DNA of 64,000 nucleotides from Macrotis lagotis (GCF_037893015.1 NC_133662.1:204425696-204489695); one strand, 5' to 3'; shown: positions 36,855-47,855, counted from the first letter of the stretch. The notes: a model not told the origin generated them from the sequence alone. Program-made: numbers and translations.

Positions 36855-38400
36855 CAGACAGTCAGTCAATAAGCATTTATTTATTGAGTGCCTACTGGGT
36901 ACCAGCACCATGATAAGTACTAGGAATATCTCAAGAAGTAAAATACAGTCTCTACAACAAGGAACTATTTAGGGAAATATCAACTCACTAAATACGTGCA
37001 ACAAACTACATACAGGAATTAATTAGAAGAGGAAAGTCACTAGAATTAAAGAGGAATTGGAAAAGATGTTCAATGAAAGGATAGAATTTCAGTTGGGACT
37101 TAAGAAACCAATGAAACTAAGAAATAGAGATGAGGAAGGTGGGCGTTCTAGGCATTGGTGGGGGGGAACAACAAGAGAAAATGCTAAAACCAAAAGTTGA
37201 AGTATCTAGTTTGTAGAAATCAAAGGATCTGGGGTGGCTAGGTGGCACATTGGCACAGCTAGGTGGCACAGTGAATAGAGCACCGGCCTTGGAGTCAGGA
37301 GTACCTGGGTTCAAATCCAACCTCAGACACTTAATAATTACCTAGTCGTGTGGCCTTGGGCAAGCCACTTAACCCCATTGCCTTGAAAAATCTAAAAACA
37401 AAAAAAGAAATCAAAGGATCCAAAGTCACTGAGGTCAAGCATGTGTAGTGTAGAATATGGTATAAGAAGACTGGAAAAGAGGGTGAAATAGGTTATGAAG
37501 AACTTTGAAAACCAAAAGGAAGATTTTTCTTTTGATTAGAATTGGAAGAAACAAGGAGGAAATTAGACTTATCAGTAGATTTTTGCAGTATTACAAAAAG
37601 GAGTTAATAAGTGCCTAATGAGGGTGTTAGCCTTGTCAGAAGAGAGAAGGGGGTCATTGTAGGATAGCAGTTTCATCACATCCCCCCACCGCAATCATGG
37701 AATAACCTCTTTCAGAAAAAAGAAATTTTTTTTCCCTCTTATGAAACTTAATTGGCCCCAATTTTTCTGAAATCTTTCTGACTTAGGGTCAATAAAAAGT
37801 TCAAGCCATTGAGCTCTAGACTTGATTGGTACCTCACCTTAACAAAACCAACTTCCATATTGAATCCAGGGGACAGGATAGATACACTTGAGAATCATAA
37901 GCAGAGAGATGATGATTAAATCTATGGAAGTTGATGACACCACCAAATGGAGTCATATAGTAGAAAAAGTTGAGAAGACCCAGGACAAAGCCCTCTGGGA
38001 TACCCTATGATTAGGGGTTATGAACTGAAAGAGAATCCAGCAAAAAAAGTCTGAGAAGGTCTGGTCAGTCTGGAAGGAAGTGAGTAGTGTACCCAAAAAC
38101 TTGAGAGATGAGGGTGATCAACAGGGCCAAGAGCTAATGGTTGTTACCAAGAAGAATGGTGACTCAGAAAAGATTATTGGATATGAAATGTAAGAAATCA
38201 ATGATAACTTTGGAGAGAACAGTTTCTATGTAATTATGAGAGCAGAAGCTGAATTGTAAATGGGATAATAAGAAAACGAGAGGAAAGAATGTATAGATAC
38301 TTATTGTAGAAAGCCTTCTCAAGGAAAACTCTAAAACACAAAAAATATATAGTATGAGAGTGAGGATAGAAGGATCAAGTGAGTTTTTTTGTTGTTTTTT
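36855..38400 (-). mobile_element. L2 LINE, long antisense copy
   Basis: AATAAGCATTTATTTATTGA and GTGCCTACTGGGTACCAGCA mark the 3' end. Further right are GGTTATGAAGAACTTTGAAA, GAGAGATGATGATTAAATCT (antisense of a degraded YADDSQ), CCAGGACAAAGCCCTCTGGG (antisense of GVPQGSVLG) and TAACTTTGGAGAGAACAGTT. So the RT core is represented in decayed form. A SINE interrupts it at 37230-37405. Confidence 0.8.
37230..37405 (+). mobile_element. WSINE1-type SINE with a duplicated 5' segment
   Basis: The 15-bp target duplication AGAAATCAAAGGATC is exact at 37215-37229 and 37406-37420. The head carries GCTAGGTGGCACA twice (about 37236 and 37258) around TTGGCACA. The rest is standard. It interrupts the long minus-strand L2. 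Confidence 0.93.
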
Positions 38401-38619
38401 TGAGGATAAAGGAGATATAGAGATGTTCATAGATAGTAGGCAAGGAGCCAGTAGATAGGGAGAGATGGACGATAAGCAAAAGAGGGAGGGTGATGGAGAG
38501 AAAAAAATCTATTTGAAGAAATAGGACAGAAAATAACTGGTTCTCGTTAGAGTGGTAAGGGAAGGGAAACTTCTTTGTGTGAGATGGGATAAAGGAAGAA
38601 AGAGTGATAGAAAGGAACA

Positions 38620-38845
38620 CATATAAATATATGTGTATATATATATATGTTTTTCTGAAATATCAACATATATACATATATATATATATACAGAGAGACA
38701 AACATGCATATACAGCCATAATCATATACATATAGATATATACACATAGATTTAAGGTATAGATATCTAGATATTAGATAAATAGAAACACATACATCTA
38801 TAGGGTATATGTATATATTATATCTCGATATATTTTATATATGCA
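38620..38845. repeat. Degenerate ATATAC/ATGTAT simple-repeat tract
   Basis: About 220 bases of alternating purine-pyrimidine sequence (ATATATGTGTATATATAT and ACATATATACATATATAT types). Several open frames across it are low-complexity artefacts. Confidence 0.9.
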
Positions 38846-38979
38846 CATATGCACACAATAAAAAACAATACTATCTTAATAACCACAGGTAAAAATAATA
38901 CAAGATAGATGTATGAGGAAAGTGGTAAGAAAGTACTATGTGAAATATGACAGTAGACAAGTCTTTACTGACTTCTTGA

Positions 38980-39250
38980 AAGGTGGCAGAAAGAAAACTT
39001 CTTGAGAAGTGGCCATAAAGCTGGGCTTCAAAGGATGCACAGCGATACAATAGGCAGAAGAAGGATTGAATCATATAGGCAATTACATGCTCAAAGAAAC
39101 AGAGTCAGGATTTCTAAACTCAAGCTGGGGAAAAGATTAGCATGAATATGAAGAAGAGGATGAGGAAAGATTGGAAAGTTAAGAAATTGCTTGATTGAAG
39201 GTTTTGAATACCAGCTATGACAATTTGACCAGTTTATTGGGAACAGGGAA
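38980..39250 (-). mobile_element. Possible L2 fragment
   Basis: CATAAAGCTGGGCTTCAAAG and GGTTTTGAATACCAGCTATG resemble the antisense L2 3' region. Weak. Confidence 0.35.
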
Positions 39251-39689
39251 ACAATTTAAGAGGATATAAAGAGTTATAAGGAATAAGGAATATATGGATA
39301 CATAAGGATATAAGGATAAGGAAGATATGAAGGATGGAAGGAGGAATGAGAGGATAGAGGTGGATACATGTGTTCAGAACCTACTACAATAAAATGGGTG
39401 CAACAATTATGGTGAGACAGAAGGAATAGAGAAAAATGGAAAGAAGGGAAATATAAAGATAATATTTGTGAAACACAGTGCCTGGTTTTCTTTCTCCTCC
39501 CTTCTCTCTACTTCTGTCACCCTGCCCTCCCTGCTGCAGAGAATGCAGAAGAAGGAAACCCCTCAAAGTGTCTTCCAACCCCACTTCCAGCACTGAATCA
39601 CCCATACCATCCACGTTTTCCAGGAGTCAGAGCAATAGACCTCCTAGGCCATGTTGCCACCCATTTCACTGACCACCACCTTCAAGCAG

Positions 39690-39995
39690 GGCCAGCTAGG
39701 TGGATAGAGCACTGGCCCTGAAGGAGGATGGGAGTTCTAATTTGGCATCAGACTCTTGACACTAACTAGCTGTGTGACCTTGGGAAAGTCACTTCATGCT
39801 AACTACCTTGCATCCAGGGCCATCTCCAGTTGTCCTGATTTATTTTTGACTATTGGACCCCAATGGCTTCAGAGGAGAAAGTGAGCCTGGCAACTTATCA
39901 CAGCCCTCCCCTCATTCAAATCCAATTCATGTGTTTGTCAAGGCATCACATCCCTGATGTCATGGTCTTCTTCTAGAACAAAGAACAAACATTAT
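39690..39995 (+). mobile_element. Long tRNA-derived SINE, unassigned marsupial family
   Basis: GGGCCAGCTAGGTGGATAGA head, GGGCCATCTCCAGTTGTCCT, CCAATTCATGTGTTTGTCAA, GATGTCATGGTCTTCTTCTA and AACAAAGAACAAAC end. It abuts the left edge of the CTH pseudogene. Confidence 0.85.
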
Positions 39996-40793
39996 CATAA
40001 CTTTCATGCATGAGGTTCCCAGTTATCAGGTGGGTTTTGAAAACAGTCACTCTGGAGATTCCACCCAAAATTACTTAGAGAAGGTGGTGGCAGCTCTGGA
40101 TGGTACTTGCTTCAGATTTAGCAGCCACATTGAACATCACACATCTCTTTAAGTCTGGAGACCATATTATTTGTATGGATGATGTGTGGAGATACTTCTG
40201 GTGTGTGAAAATTTCTTTTGTTGATTGTTCCAAACTCAAGATACTGGAGTCTACAATCACACCAGAAACCAAGCTTGTTTGGGTTAAAATTCCCACCAAA
40301 TGCAGCTTGAAAATCACTGACATTAAAGGCTGTGCCCAAATGGTTCAAAAGCATGATCATTGCTTCGGTTGTAGACAACACCTTCATGTTGGCCTAACTC
40401 CAGTGTCCTTTGGATCTAAGAACAGTCATTTGTATGCATTAATCCACAAAGTATATGAATGGTCATGATGTTGTCAAGGATTTGTCTCAATAAATTCTGA
40501 AAACCTGAATTAAAAGTTCAGCTTCTTGCAAAATTCCATCTCCTTTTGAGTGCTACCCATGCCTGCATAGGCTGAACAAATCCAAATGAAGCAGCATTTT
40601 GAAAATGGACCGGTGGTGGTCAAATTCCCGGAGGCAGATCCTCTGGTGGACAATGACTTTTATCCCAGGCTGTCATCTCATCCTCAATATGAACTGATTC
40701 AGTACCAGTGCACAGGTAGCCCAGGAATGATCTTTTTTTTTATATCAAGGATGAACTTGCACCTGCAGAAGTCTTCCTTAAGAAGAACAAGAG

Positions 40794-40965
40794 AGGGGCG
40801 GCTAGGTGGCACAGTGGATAAAGCACCGGCCCTGGAGTCAGGAGTACCTGGATTCAAATCTGGTCTCAAACACTTAATAATTACCTAGCTGTGTGGCCTT
40901 GGACAAGCCACTTAACCCCATTTGCCTTGAAAAAAACCTAAAAAAAACCCTAAGAAAATAAAATA
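40794..40965 (+). mobile_element. WSINE1-type SINE inside the CTH pseudogene
   Basis: It shows the tRNA-like A box GGCACAGTGGATAAAGCACC and the B box GATTCAAATC, then the family body (CACTTAATAATTACCTAGCT, CACTTAACCCCATTTGCCTT) and an A-rich tail. It is flanked by the 14-bp target-site duplication AAGAAGAACAAGAG at 40780-40793 and 40966-40979. It is probably active in marsupials through L1 machinery. Confidence 0.9.
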
Positions 40966-40979
40966 AAGAAGAACAAGAG

Positions 40980-41056
40980 GGGTGGGGGGCAGGAAGTAAG
41001 ATTGGGGGGAAAATTGTAAAACTTAAAATAAATAAAATCTTTAATTAAAAAAAAAA
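40980..41056 (+). mobile_element. Very short 3' tail of an L1 inside the CTH pseudogene
   Basis: GGGTGGGGGGCAGGAAGTAA followed by ATTGTAAAACTTAAAATAAA and poly(A) matches the 3' end of the L1 at 52765-52835. The CTH codons for FLK and NLK lie on either side (40770-40785 and 41055-41065), so this is an extreme 5'-truncated insertion that the SINE later hit at its left edge. Confidence 0.75.
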
Positions 41057-41694
41057 GAACCTAAAGATTTTCATAATGGCTAAGAGCCTAGGAGGATATG
41101 ACAGTCTTTCCAAATTTCAGGTCATCATGATTCTTGCCTCAATACCTATTGAAGACAGGCAGGTATTTGCTGATGATAAGTGATTCTCTCATTTTACTTT
41201 GTTGACTTGGAGGTCATAGATGTTCCCTTGAAGGACAATGATCAGCTTTGAAGGCTGCTCACCTTTAATTTACATGCATCATCCAGGACATGCTATGAGA
41301 ACCACAATTCCTGAAATGATCAAGTATTCAAAAGATCAATATTTGCAGAGACTGCTAAGGAACCCCCAGGGTTTTCATTTTAATATCATCAGTATGGTCT
41401 TCCATATTAGACACCACATTACCTTTTATACTTTAAAATTTCAGATATTATGATTCAAGGGGCTATTCTCTCGTCTCTCTCTGGTTGTTAAATTGAAAAT
41501 CAACTTCTGATGATGCTTTTCACTTTATTATTTATATTTTTGCTTCTTCTCAAAGGAGCTTAAATTGTCTGCTGTCATTTTGCATCTTCCTTCCATGCCA
41601 TTAAATGTCTTTATATTAAAAAAAATGAACAAAAACAGTGCTTGCATATGTAAATGGTCATACCCCTTCTCTTTCCCCTAGAGTTTGAAAAGAT

Positions 41695-41850
41695 AACTTG
41701 GTTATTAGAGATGAGGTAGGTACAAAATCAAAGATAATACTGAAGTTTTGAATGTGGGAAATATGTTGAATAATAGTGCCATAAAAAACCAATAAATTCA
41801 GAAGGCTATGGAGAGATCAAAGAGGATTTTAAAAACACCCTACAGCACAA
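41695..41850 (-). mobile_element. L2 fragment with internal deletion
   Basis: AAAATCAAAGATAATACTGA, AATAATAGTGCCATAAAAAA and GCTATGGAGAGATCAAAGAG are antisense L2 phrases that are normally far apart. Confidence 0.55.
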
Positions 41851-42544
41851 CAACAACAAAACCAACCTAAAAACACAAAAGTTTATGGAATTGTTAGTCA
41901 GGAAGCCATCAGGGATAAAGATTAAAATATGACGTAAGACAGATGTCATGAAACTATTGTTTGCATAAAATTAATAATTAATCTATTCTCTTTTCAGTTA
42001 ATCAGTTTTAGTGTTGTATTGTGTGAGAATAATGTATGTACAGAATATAATCAAATCATTATAAATTCCTTTCATACATGTTATTCTGATAATAAATACA
42101 ATAAGTGATCAATCAACCTTTCAAAAGCTCAAGAGACATGGAACTTGCTACCTCTGAATCAATCGATTACACTTTCCCCTGGGATATTTCTAAGTGTAAC
42201 TTAGAAATCCAGGGAGATTTGCATAATTCTACTCAATTGTTTCTGATTCACTGAGATAGAAGCAAGATAATTAAATAGAAATTGAAGTGATATTGCTAGC
42301 TTATAAACTAGGGTGTGTTTCCTTTGGTTGGGAAGGCTAGAGAACCACTTCCAGGTGTTGAAAAATAAAAGATAGAACAATTTCTAATCAATAATCAATT
42401 GATCTAAAACAGGAGTTTCTTTCTTTTTTGGAAAGGGAAAGAAAATAGGTCCTAGGCCTTGGGCATACTTTTGTCTAGAAGTTGAGTATAGAAGTAAATT
42501 TTGCTGTTAATTTGTTTCAGTGACTTCTTCCTTTGTGTAACTGC
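41851..42544. other. No gene or placed repeat
   Basis: AT-rich DNA between L2 and MAR1 fragments. Confidence 0.55.
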
Positions 42545-42712
42545 ATTTGTCGTTTTCTTGGCAAAAATACTGGAGTGGCTTGATAGACTTCTTCCACTCA
42601 TTTTACAGAAGCAGAACTTAGGCAAACAAGTTTAAGTCACTTTGTCCAGGGTCGCACAGATAAGTAAATGTCTGAGGCTGGATTAGAACTCAGGAGGATG
42701 AATTTCCTAGTT
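42545..42712 (-). mobile_element. MAR1 SINE fragment
   Basis: CGTTTTCTTGGCAAAAATAC, CATTTTACAGAAGCAGAACT, CCAGGGTCGCACAGATAAGT and AACTCAGGAGGATGAATTTC. Confidence 0.85.
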
Positions 42713-42829
42713 TTCTATAGGCTGAGATTAGTGAATGGGGTTCACTTTGCCAGTGTCATCTATGGGAATTGCATACATCTATTGGAGGAAACAACAACCA
42801 CAACAACAACAATAATAATAATAAATATT

Positions 42830-43010
42830 CATATTGTACTTACTATGGGCAAGGAACTGTATTTACAAATAGTTCCTTATTTGATTCTAGCAGAAGGTGG
42901 GGACTATTATTCCAATTTTATAGATAAGGAAACTGAGGTAAGCAAGGGCTATGTGATTTGCCTAAGATGTTATTGTGTAGGAATAGATCTCAACTGAGAT
43001 CTTCCTTAGC
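42830..43010 (-). mobile_element. MIR
   Basis: ATTGTACTTACTATGGGCAA start, TTATAGATAAGGAAACTGAG, and a decayed end near CTCAACTGAGATCTTCC. Confidence 0.8.
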
Positions 43011-43205
43011 TACAGATCTATTCAATCTTATATCTAGTTATGAGTAGGAGGGCCCTGCCAATTTATGACAGGATCTGAACCTTAATATTACTGACTAGAG
43101 AAAGAGTTCTAAGAATTTTCTTTAATTTCTGCTTTGTCACCTTTAATCTTTGAGACAATAGCTTTAGTAACAATAGAATATAAAATAAATTAAAAAAAAA
43201 ACTAT

Positions 43206-44480
43206 TTCTAGGCATGGCCAGACACTTGGCTCCTGAGGTGGCCAGGCAGGAGGGTCAGAGTATGTGTGGAATTGACCAGGCTTTCAAGGCCCACCCGGAG
43301 GGACTGGAACCGGACCAGGGCCCGATGGGTAGGGAATGGCCCCGTGCCAATTTGACCAATATGTGGGGAGGAGGTGTCTACTGTGAACCTGAGCCCAGCC
43401 CAGCATGGGAGCGATGGTTCCACCTGCGCAGGAGATTGCTGCAGCCCACGGCGACTCAGGAGCGGGGATTGAGAGCCCTTCTGAGGGCAGCTCCCCAGAG
43501 CCCCGTGCCCCTGCTCGAGTCTCCAAGATTGAGCTGGCGGAGAGTGGAGACGAGCAGCCACAGGAGACCCTTCCCCAGGGGAACTGGAGCAGTTTACCAA
43601 GGAGTTAAAGCAGAAGAGGATCCTCTGGGTTATACCCAGGTTGATGTGGGCATCCCCTTGGAGACACTCTTTGGGAAGGTTTTTAGCCAGACCACCCTCT
43701 GTCACTTTTAGGCCCTACAACTTAGCTTCAAGAACATGTGTCAGCCCTGACCTCTGCTACAGAAGTGGCTAGAAACAGCTGAGGACAAGGACTACCTTCA
43801 GGAGATGTGCAAGGCTGAGACAGTCCTTCAAAAAGTCAGAAAGAGGAGATGCACAAGCACTGAGAATGGAGTTCGGGGAAGCTTGGAGAACATGTTTCTG
43901 CAGTGCCCCAAACCCACACTTCAGCAGATTAGCAATATTGCTGAGCAGCTAGGCCTTGTCAAAGATGTTGTCTGGGTTTGGTTTTGTAACTGGCGCCAGA
44001 AGGGCAAGTGAAGCAGTGGCAACTCACCCCAAGTGCATTTTGAGGAACTGTCTCCTTCCCTGGGGGACCTATGCCTTTTCCCCTACCTCCAGGCCCTCCT
44101 TTCAGTCATCCCAGCTATGGGGCCCCTCACTTCACTACTTTTATTCCCCAGCTCCTTTCACAGAGGAGCATGCATTTTCCCCTTTCCCTGTTATCCCTCT
44201 GGGCTCTACAGTGCATTCAAGCTGAAGGGCTAGTCCATCCTTGGACGGAGAAGGTGAGAGAATAGAGATGAGGAACCCAACAAAATATTATGAGGTCAGG
44301 GTGTTGGTCAATTGAGTTCTCTATATCCTGGGAGTATTTAGGAACAGGGAAGAATGAGATTAATATTTCAGAGATTCATAAACAGATTTTTGGAGGGGAA
44401 TGGGTGGGAGGGAAGTTGGAAAATGTGTTTATTAGTTCCACATCTCTTTTATCTCCCAACTCTTAAATAAAACAATCTTA
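43206..44480 (+). pseudogene. POU5F1: Processed pseudogene of POU5F1 (OCT4)
   Basis: POU5F1 is a POU-specific plus homeodomain transcription factor of pluripotent cells. The copy starts at ATG 43214 with MARHLAP (the gene starts MAGHLA). It continues through an acidic linker ([13 protein letters not shown], 43470-43500) and the POU-specific domain ([19 protein letters not shown], near 43625-43705). The homeodomain follows ([15 protein letters not shown]-like, near 43890-43935, then [10 protein letters not shown] near 43978-44010). The C-terminus ends HSS-stop at 44225, like the MHSN end of OCT4. Exons are joined with no introns, so it is a retrocopy. It is dead: an in-frame stop follows CHF at 43709-43711, another lies in the POU linker, several frame changes occur, and homeodomain Arg residues became Trp (VVWVW, CNWRQ). 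AATAAA lies near 44466. It stands out as a GC-rich island. POU5F3 is the alternative parent, but the C-terminal match favours POU5F1. Confidence 0.9.
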
Positions 44481-44597
44481 AGCAAGTCATATTGAATCAA
44501 AGCCCTTCAAATATTTAAAGAACTCTATTGGGTCCTCCCCTCTGACTCCTCCAAATTAAACATTTGCTTCAACCATTCAGTATAAAATAGTTAGATT

Positions 44598-44765
44598 TTA
44601 TGTGGTATTTTAATGTTTGCAAAGAACTTTTCAATTTATCTTATTTGATCCTTACAACAATCCTGTAAGAGGACATTGAGATAGAGAAGTTAAATTGTTC
44701 ACTTTGGGTCCTAAAAAATCCAAAGTAGATTTTAACTCTGGTCATCCTTACTCCTAAATCTTAAC
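44598..44765 (-). mobile_element. MIR
   Basis: TGTTTGCAAAGAACTTTTCA, TTTGATCCTTACAACAATCC, GATTTTAACTCTGGTCATCC. It lies just right of the POU5F1 pseudogene. Confidence 0.75.
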
Positions 44766-44884
44766 ATTATGTATTTTTGTCTTGTCATATATAACATGAT
44801 CTCCATAAACTTTATCCTCTTGGTCCTTATAGAATGGAATACCACAAACTGAACATTACATCCTTGATTTGCTGTGATTAGGAG

Positions 44885-45135
44885 AAAGCAATTAGGTGGT
44901 ATATGGATGGAATGCTGGGCCTGGAGAACTGAGAGGACCCAAGTTCAAATTGGCCTCAGAGCATTATCAGTTGCGTGACTGGGAAAATCACTTAACCAAC
45001 CCTGTTTACCTCAGTTTCCTTGACTGCAAAATGAACTGGAAATGAACTGGAGAAGGAAATGGCAAAAAAAAGAAGGAAATACCAGTCTTTGCCAAGAAAA
45101 TCCCAAATGAAGGCAAATGATTGAGCAACAAGGAC
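44885..45135 (+). mobile_element. MAR1 SINE
   Basis: AGCAATTAGGTGGTATATGG head, AATGCTGGGCCTGGAGAACT, CCTCAGTTTCCTTGACTGCA, AATGAACTGGAGAAGGAAAT, tail AATGATTGAGCAACAAGGAC. Confidence 0.85.
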
Positions 45136-45179
45136 AAAGAACATCAAGACTTTACCACCCCTCTTAAAATGATATACTT

Positions 45180-45410
45180 ATTGATGAAGCATAAGGTCTG
45201 AATTCAGGAAAACCCCAGTTCAAATCTCATCTCCGACTTTATAACTGTGAGACCTTGGACAAGTCAATTTAACTTTGCCTGTTTCTTCATCTATAAAATG
45301 GGGTTAACAACAATATCTAACCTTCCAGGGCTGCTATGAGGTTCAAGTGAGATCATTTTTGTAAAATGCTTTGACATAGTGCCTGGTACTGCTAATGTTA
45401 GCTACTAAAC
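45180..45410 (+). mobile_element. CORE-SINE (MIR/Mon1 type)
   Basis: GACCTTGGACAAGTCAATTT, TTCATCTATAAAATGGGGTT, GGGCTGCTATGAGGTTCAAG, AGTGCCTGGTACTGCTAATG. Confidence 0.8.
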
Positions 45411-45639
45411 GTGTAGCTTTTTGTCCTGCTGCTTTCATGTAATTGATTTGTATTGAATTGTATTGATAAAATGCCTACATTTCCCTAAGAATTCTCTATC
45501 CTTCATCACCAACAGTTATCAAGTTATATCCCTATGTCTTTGCCGCACTACTGCAGTAGGATTATTGGATCATGGATCTAACTTGGAAGTTACTTTTAGG
45601 CACCGGGATAACTTGCCTCAACCTACCCAAGAGATCTGA

Positions 45640-45960
45640 CACAAGGTTTAGTATGTCATTCCTTTTGTGCTCTCCCTTTTAACTCTAGGGTCAAATACAA
45701 ACTACTCTAGCTTTGAAAATGCATTTTTGCCTTAAAACTCCCTACTATGATCCAGTCAGATTCACCTTGTTCTCCCACAGAACATGCCATCTTGCATTTC
45801 TAAGCATTTTCCTCATACTTTTTACACACTTCTCCCCCTTAGTTTCAAAGCTTAGTAGAAATTTTCTTCATACAAGAAGTTTCCAAGATTCCTACTAAGT
45901 GCTTTAGGAAGGAACCAATCATAAAGTGTACTGACTGTAGTCTAGATATTGTTAAATGCT
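45640..45960 (+). mobile_element. L2 LINE fragment
   Basis: GGGTCAAATACAAACTACTC, CCCTACTATGATCCAGTCAG and CCACAGAACATGCCATCTTG follow L2 between RT and 3' end. Confidence 0.6.
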
Positions 45961-46711
45961 TTACAAACATTTTTGAATATATGTGAAATGGAAGACCAAG
46001 TAGAAAAATGCAAAAGAAATTTTAACTCTGACCTAGGACAATGAAGTCACCATACTGACTGAATATCCCAGTTCCAGTTGTACTTCTAAGCCTCAAGAAG
46101 AGAACAAGGGGGAAAAGAGAGATTGAACTGGAAGGAGATATGCACTGCAGGCTTTGTGAGGACATCAATTCTTATTTTGTGTAGTCAACGACACCAAAAA
46201 AACGTAGATCATCTGCACAAGAATTAAGAGCTTCCTTAGTGAGAGAAAAGTAAGAATAAATCTCTTGAGCAGGCATTGATCTTGACCATTAACTAATGGG
46301 ATATGGGAACATTATTCTTTTTTTGATTAAAAATAAAATTCGATACAGTATAGCAAAAAGCCCATAGCACTGCTTTAAAAGACCTTTTACAGGAAAGTGT
46401 CTCCCCACTATATTTCAGAATTGTATGAAAGATTACAATCCCTAATCCTGAACATAAAGGTATGGTCCCTAAATGTGCCGCTATTATGGAGACCTAACCA
46501 AAGGTCCCAATTTGAAAAGGAATTTCTGAATGTAGAGTTCCTCTAGAATCAGATTGGTATTGGTAGATGGATGGCATTATTCTCAAAACATTGTTCTGAG
46601 CCTAGTGAAAGATTAATAATTCAAACCGTTGATTTTGCTATCCACACGTAGTGGCTATATCAACTGTCTTTTTCAACTTAGTGTTCACTTATGGACTATT
46701 GCAAAACAAAT
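45961..46711. other. No gene or placed repeat
   Basis: Unassigned, less AT-extreme DNA left of a minus-strand SINE. Confidence 0.5.
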
Positions 46712-46722
46712 AATGACCTTTT

Positions 46723-46857
46723 AAAAAAAATCTTTAAGGCAATGGGGTTGGGTGACTTGGGTGCTAGGTAATTAAGTGTCTGACGTCAGATTTGAACTTG
46801 GTTCCTCCTGACTTCAGGGCCGGTCCTCTATCCACTATGCCACCTAGCTGCCCCCAC
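46723..46857 (-). mobile_element. WSINE1-type SINE
   Basis: Minus-strand copy with the target duplication AATGACCTTTT at 46712-46722 and 46858-46868. The A tail is on the left, and there is a small internal deletion near 46760. Confidence 0.92.
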
Positions 46858-47095
46858 AATGACCTTTTTGAATATCAATTTTAGGACAATGAAATAATGG
46901 ATTGTAGAATTAAAAATGAATAAAAGGCAATGAGGTAAAAGAAACTATCTCTACATAGCAATCATAAAATACAGAAAGAAACTGAATATCTATTTAAAAA
47001 GAAACGCTGGAAAATGTATAAAAATTAACTCTATCAATTCATACTCATGACACATCAATAAAATTTATGAAGTACTTTTTAAATAAAGAATGATA

Positions 47096-47246
47096 GGGGA
47101 AGCTAGGTGGTGCAGTGGATAGAGCACAGGCCCTGGAGTCAGGAGTACCTGAATTCAAATCAGACCTCAGACACTTAATAATTACCTAGCTGTGTGGCCT
47201 TGGGCAAGTCACTTAACCCCATTTGCATTACACAAACTAAAGAAAT
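47096..47246 (+). mobile_element. WSINE1-type SINE
   Basis: GGGGAAGCTAGGTGGTGCAG start and standard body; the tail reads TTTGCATTACACAAACT. Target duplication AAAGAATGATA / AGAGAATGATA at 47085-47095 and 47247-47257. Confidence 0.92.
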
Positions 47247-47281
47247 AGAGAATGATAATTAGAGGGACTTTAATTGCCTTT

Positions 47282-47515
47282 GTGGCAGCTAGATGGCTCA
47301 GTTGGATAGAATTCCATCTTCCTGAATTCAAAGCTAGCCTCAGACACTAGCAATGTGACCCCGGGTGTTTACTTAATTCTTTTTACCTCAGTTTCCTCAC
47401 CTGTAAAATGAACTGGAGAAGAAAATGATAAATCACTGTAGTATCTTAGCCTAGAAAACCCAAGGTGGAATCACAAGAAGTTGGACATAACTAAAAATGA
47501 CTGAACAGTATCTGA
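47282..47515 (+). mobile_element. MAR1 SINE
   Basis: GTGGCAGCTAGATGGCTCAG head, TTTCCTCACCTGTAAAATGA, ACAAGAAGTTGGACATAACT and AAAAATGACTGAACAG tail. Confidence 0.9.
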
Positions 47516-47564
47516 AAAAAGAAAATGATAAGTTTAGGAATTTTCTGTATTTTGTTCAATCCTT

Positions 47565-47855
47565 GGCACAGGTGGTACATTGGAAAGAGCACCAGTTCAA
47601 GAGTCAGAAAGACCTGAGTTCATATCTCAGCTAATTGACACTTACTAGCTGTGTGACCTTGGAAAGGACACTTAACCCTCATTGCCTCAGATCCAGGGCT
47701 ATATTCCTATCTGGCCACTGGACCTAGATGGTTCTGGAGAGGAAATTGAGGCTGGTGACTTAGCACAGCACCTACTAACCCAAATTCAAATCACAGGTAT
47801 GGCATGACATCATCTCCCTGATGTCATAGTCTTCTTTGAGAATGAAAGACTTGTT
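47565..47855 (+). mobile_element. Long tRNA-derived SINE, unassigned marsupial family
   Basis: GGCACAGGTGGTACATTGGA head, GCCTCAGATCCAGGGCTATA, CCCTGATGTCATAGTCTTCT and TGAGAATGAAAGAC end. Confidence 0.85.

Larger units (their letters stand above)
40000..41620 (+). pseudogene. CTH: Processed pseudogene of CTH (cystathionine gamma-lyase)
   Basis: CTH is a cytosolic PLP enzyme that splits cystathionine to cysteine. The copy is 5'-truncated. It begins near GFENSHSG (parent GFEYSRSG) and runs through AALDG, GDHIICMDDV, KISFVDCSK and ITPETKLVW (40090-40280), the degraded active-site region around 40430-40460, and SSHPQYELI and QCTGSPGM (40670-40725). After an inserted LINE tail and SINE it resumes with LKNLKIF-like codons at 41055 and ends in a DLDQALKAAHP-like stretch near 41240-41260. 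A 3'UTR with ATTAAA (about 41600) and a short A-run near 41620 follow. Exons are fused without introns. Frame breaks, stops and a small deletion after DDV make it non-coding. The 5' edge abuts a SINE ending near 39995. Confidence 0.9.

Noticed and set aside
38509-38747. Tyr/Ile-rich minus-strand frames
   Set aside because: Produced by the ATATAC simple-repeat tract.
40118-40387. Minus-strand open frame of 89 codons
   Set aside because: Antisense of the CTH pseudogene; no independent support.
43208-43705. 165-codon minus-strand open frame
   Set aside because: It is the antisense shadow of the GC-rich POU5F1 pseudogene and shows no protein family of its own.
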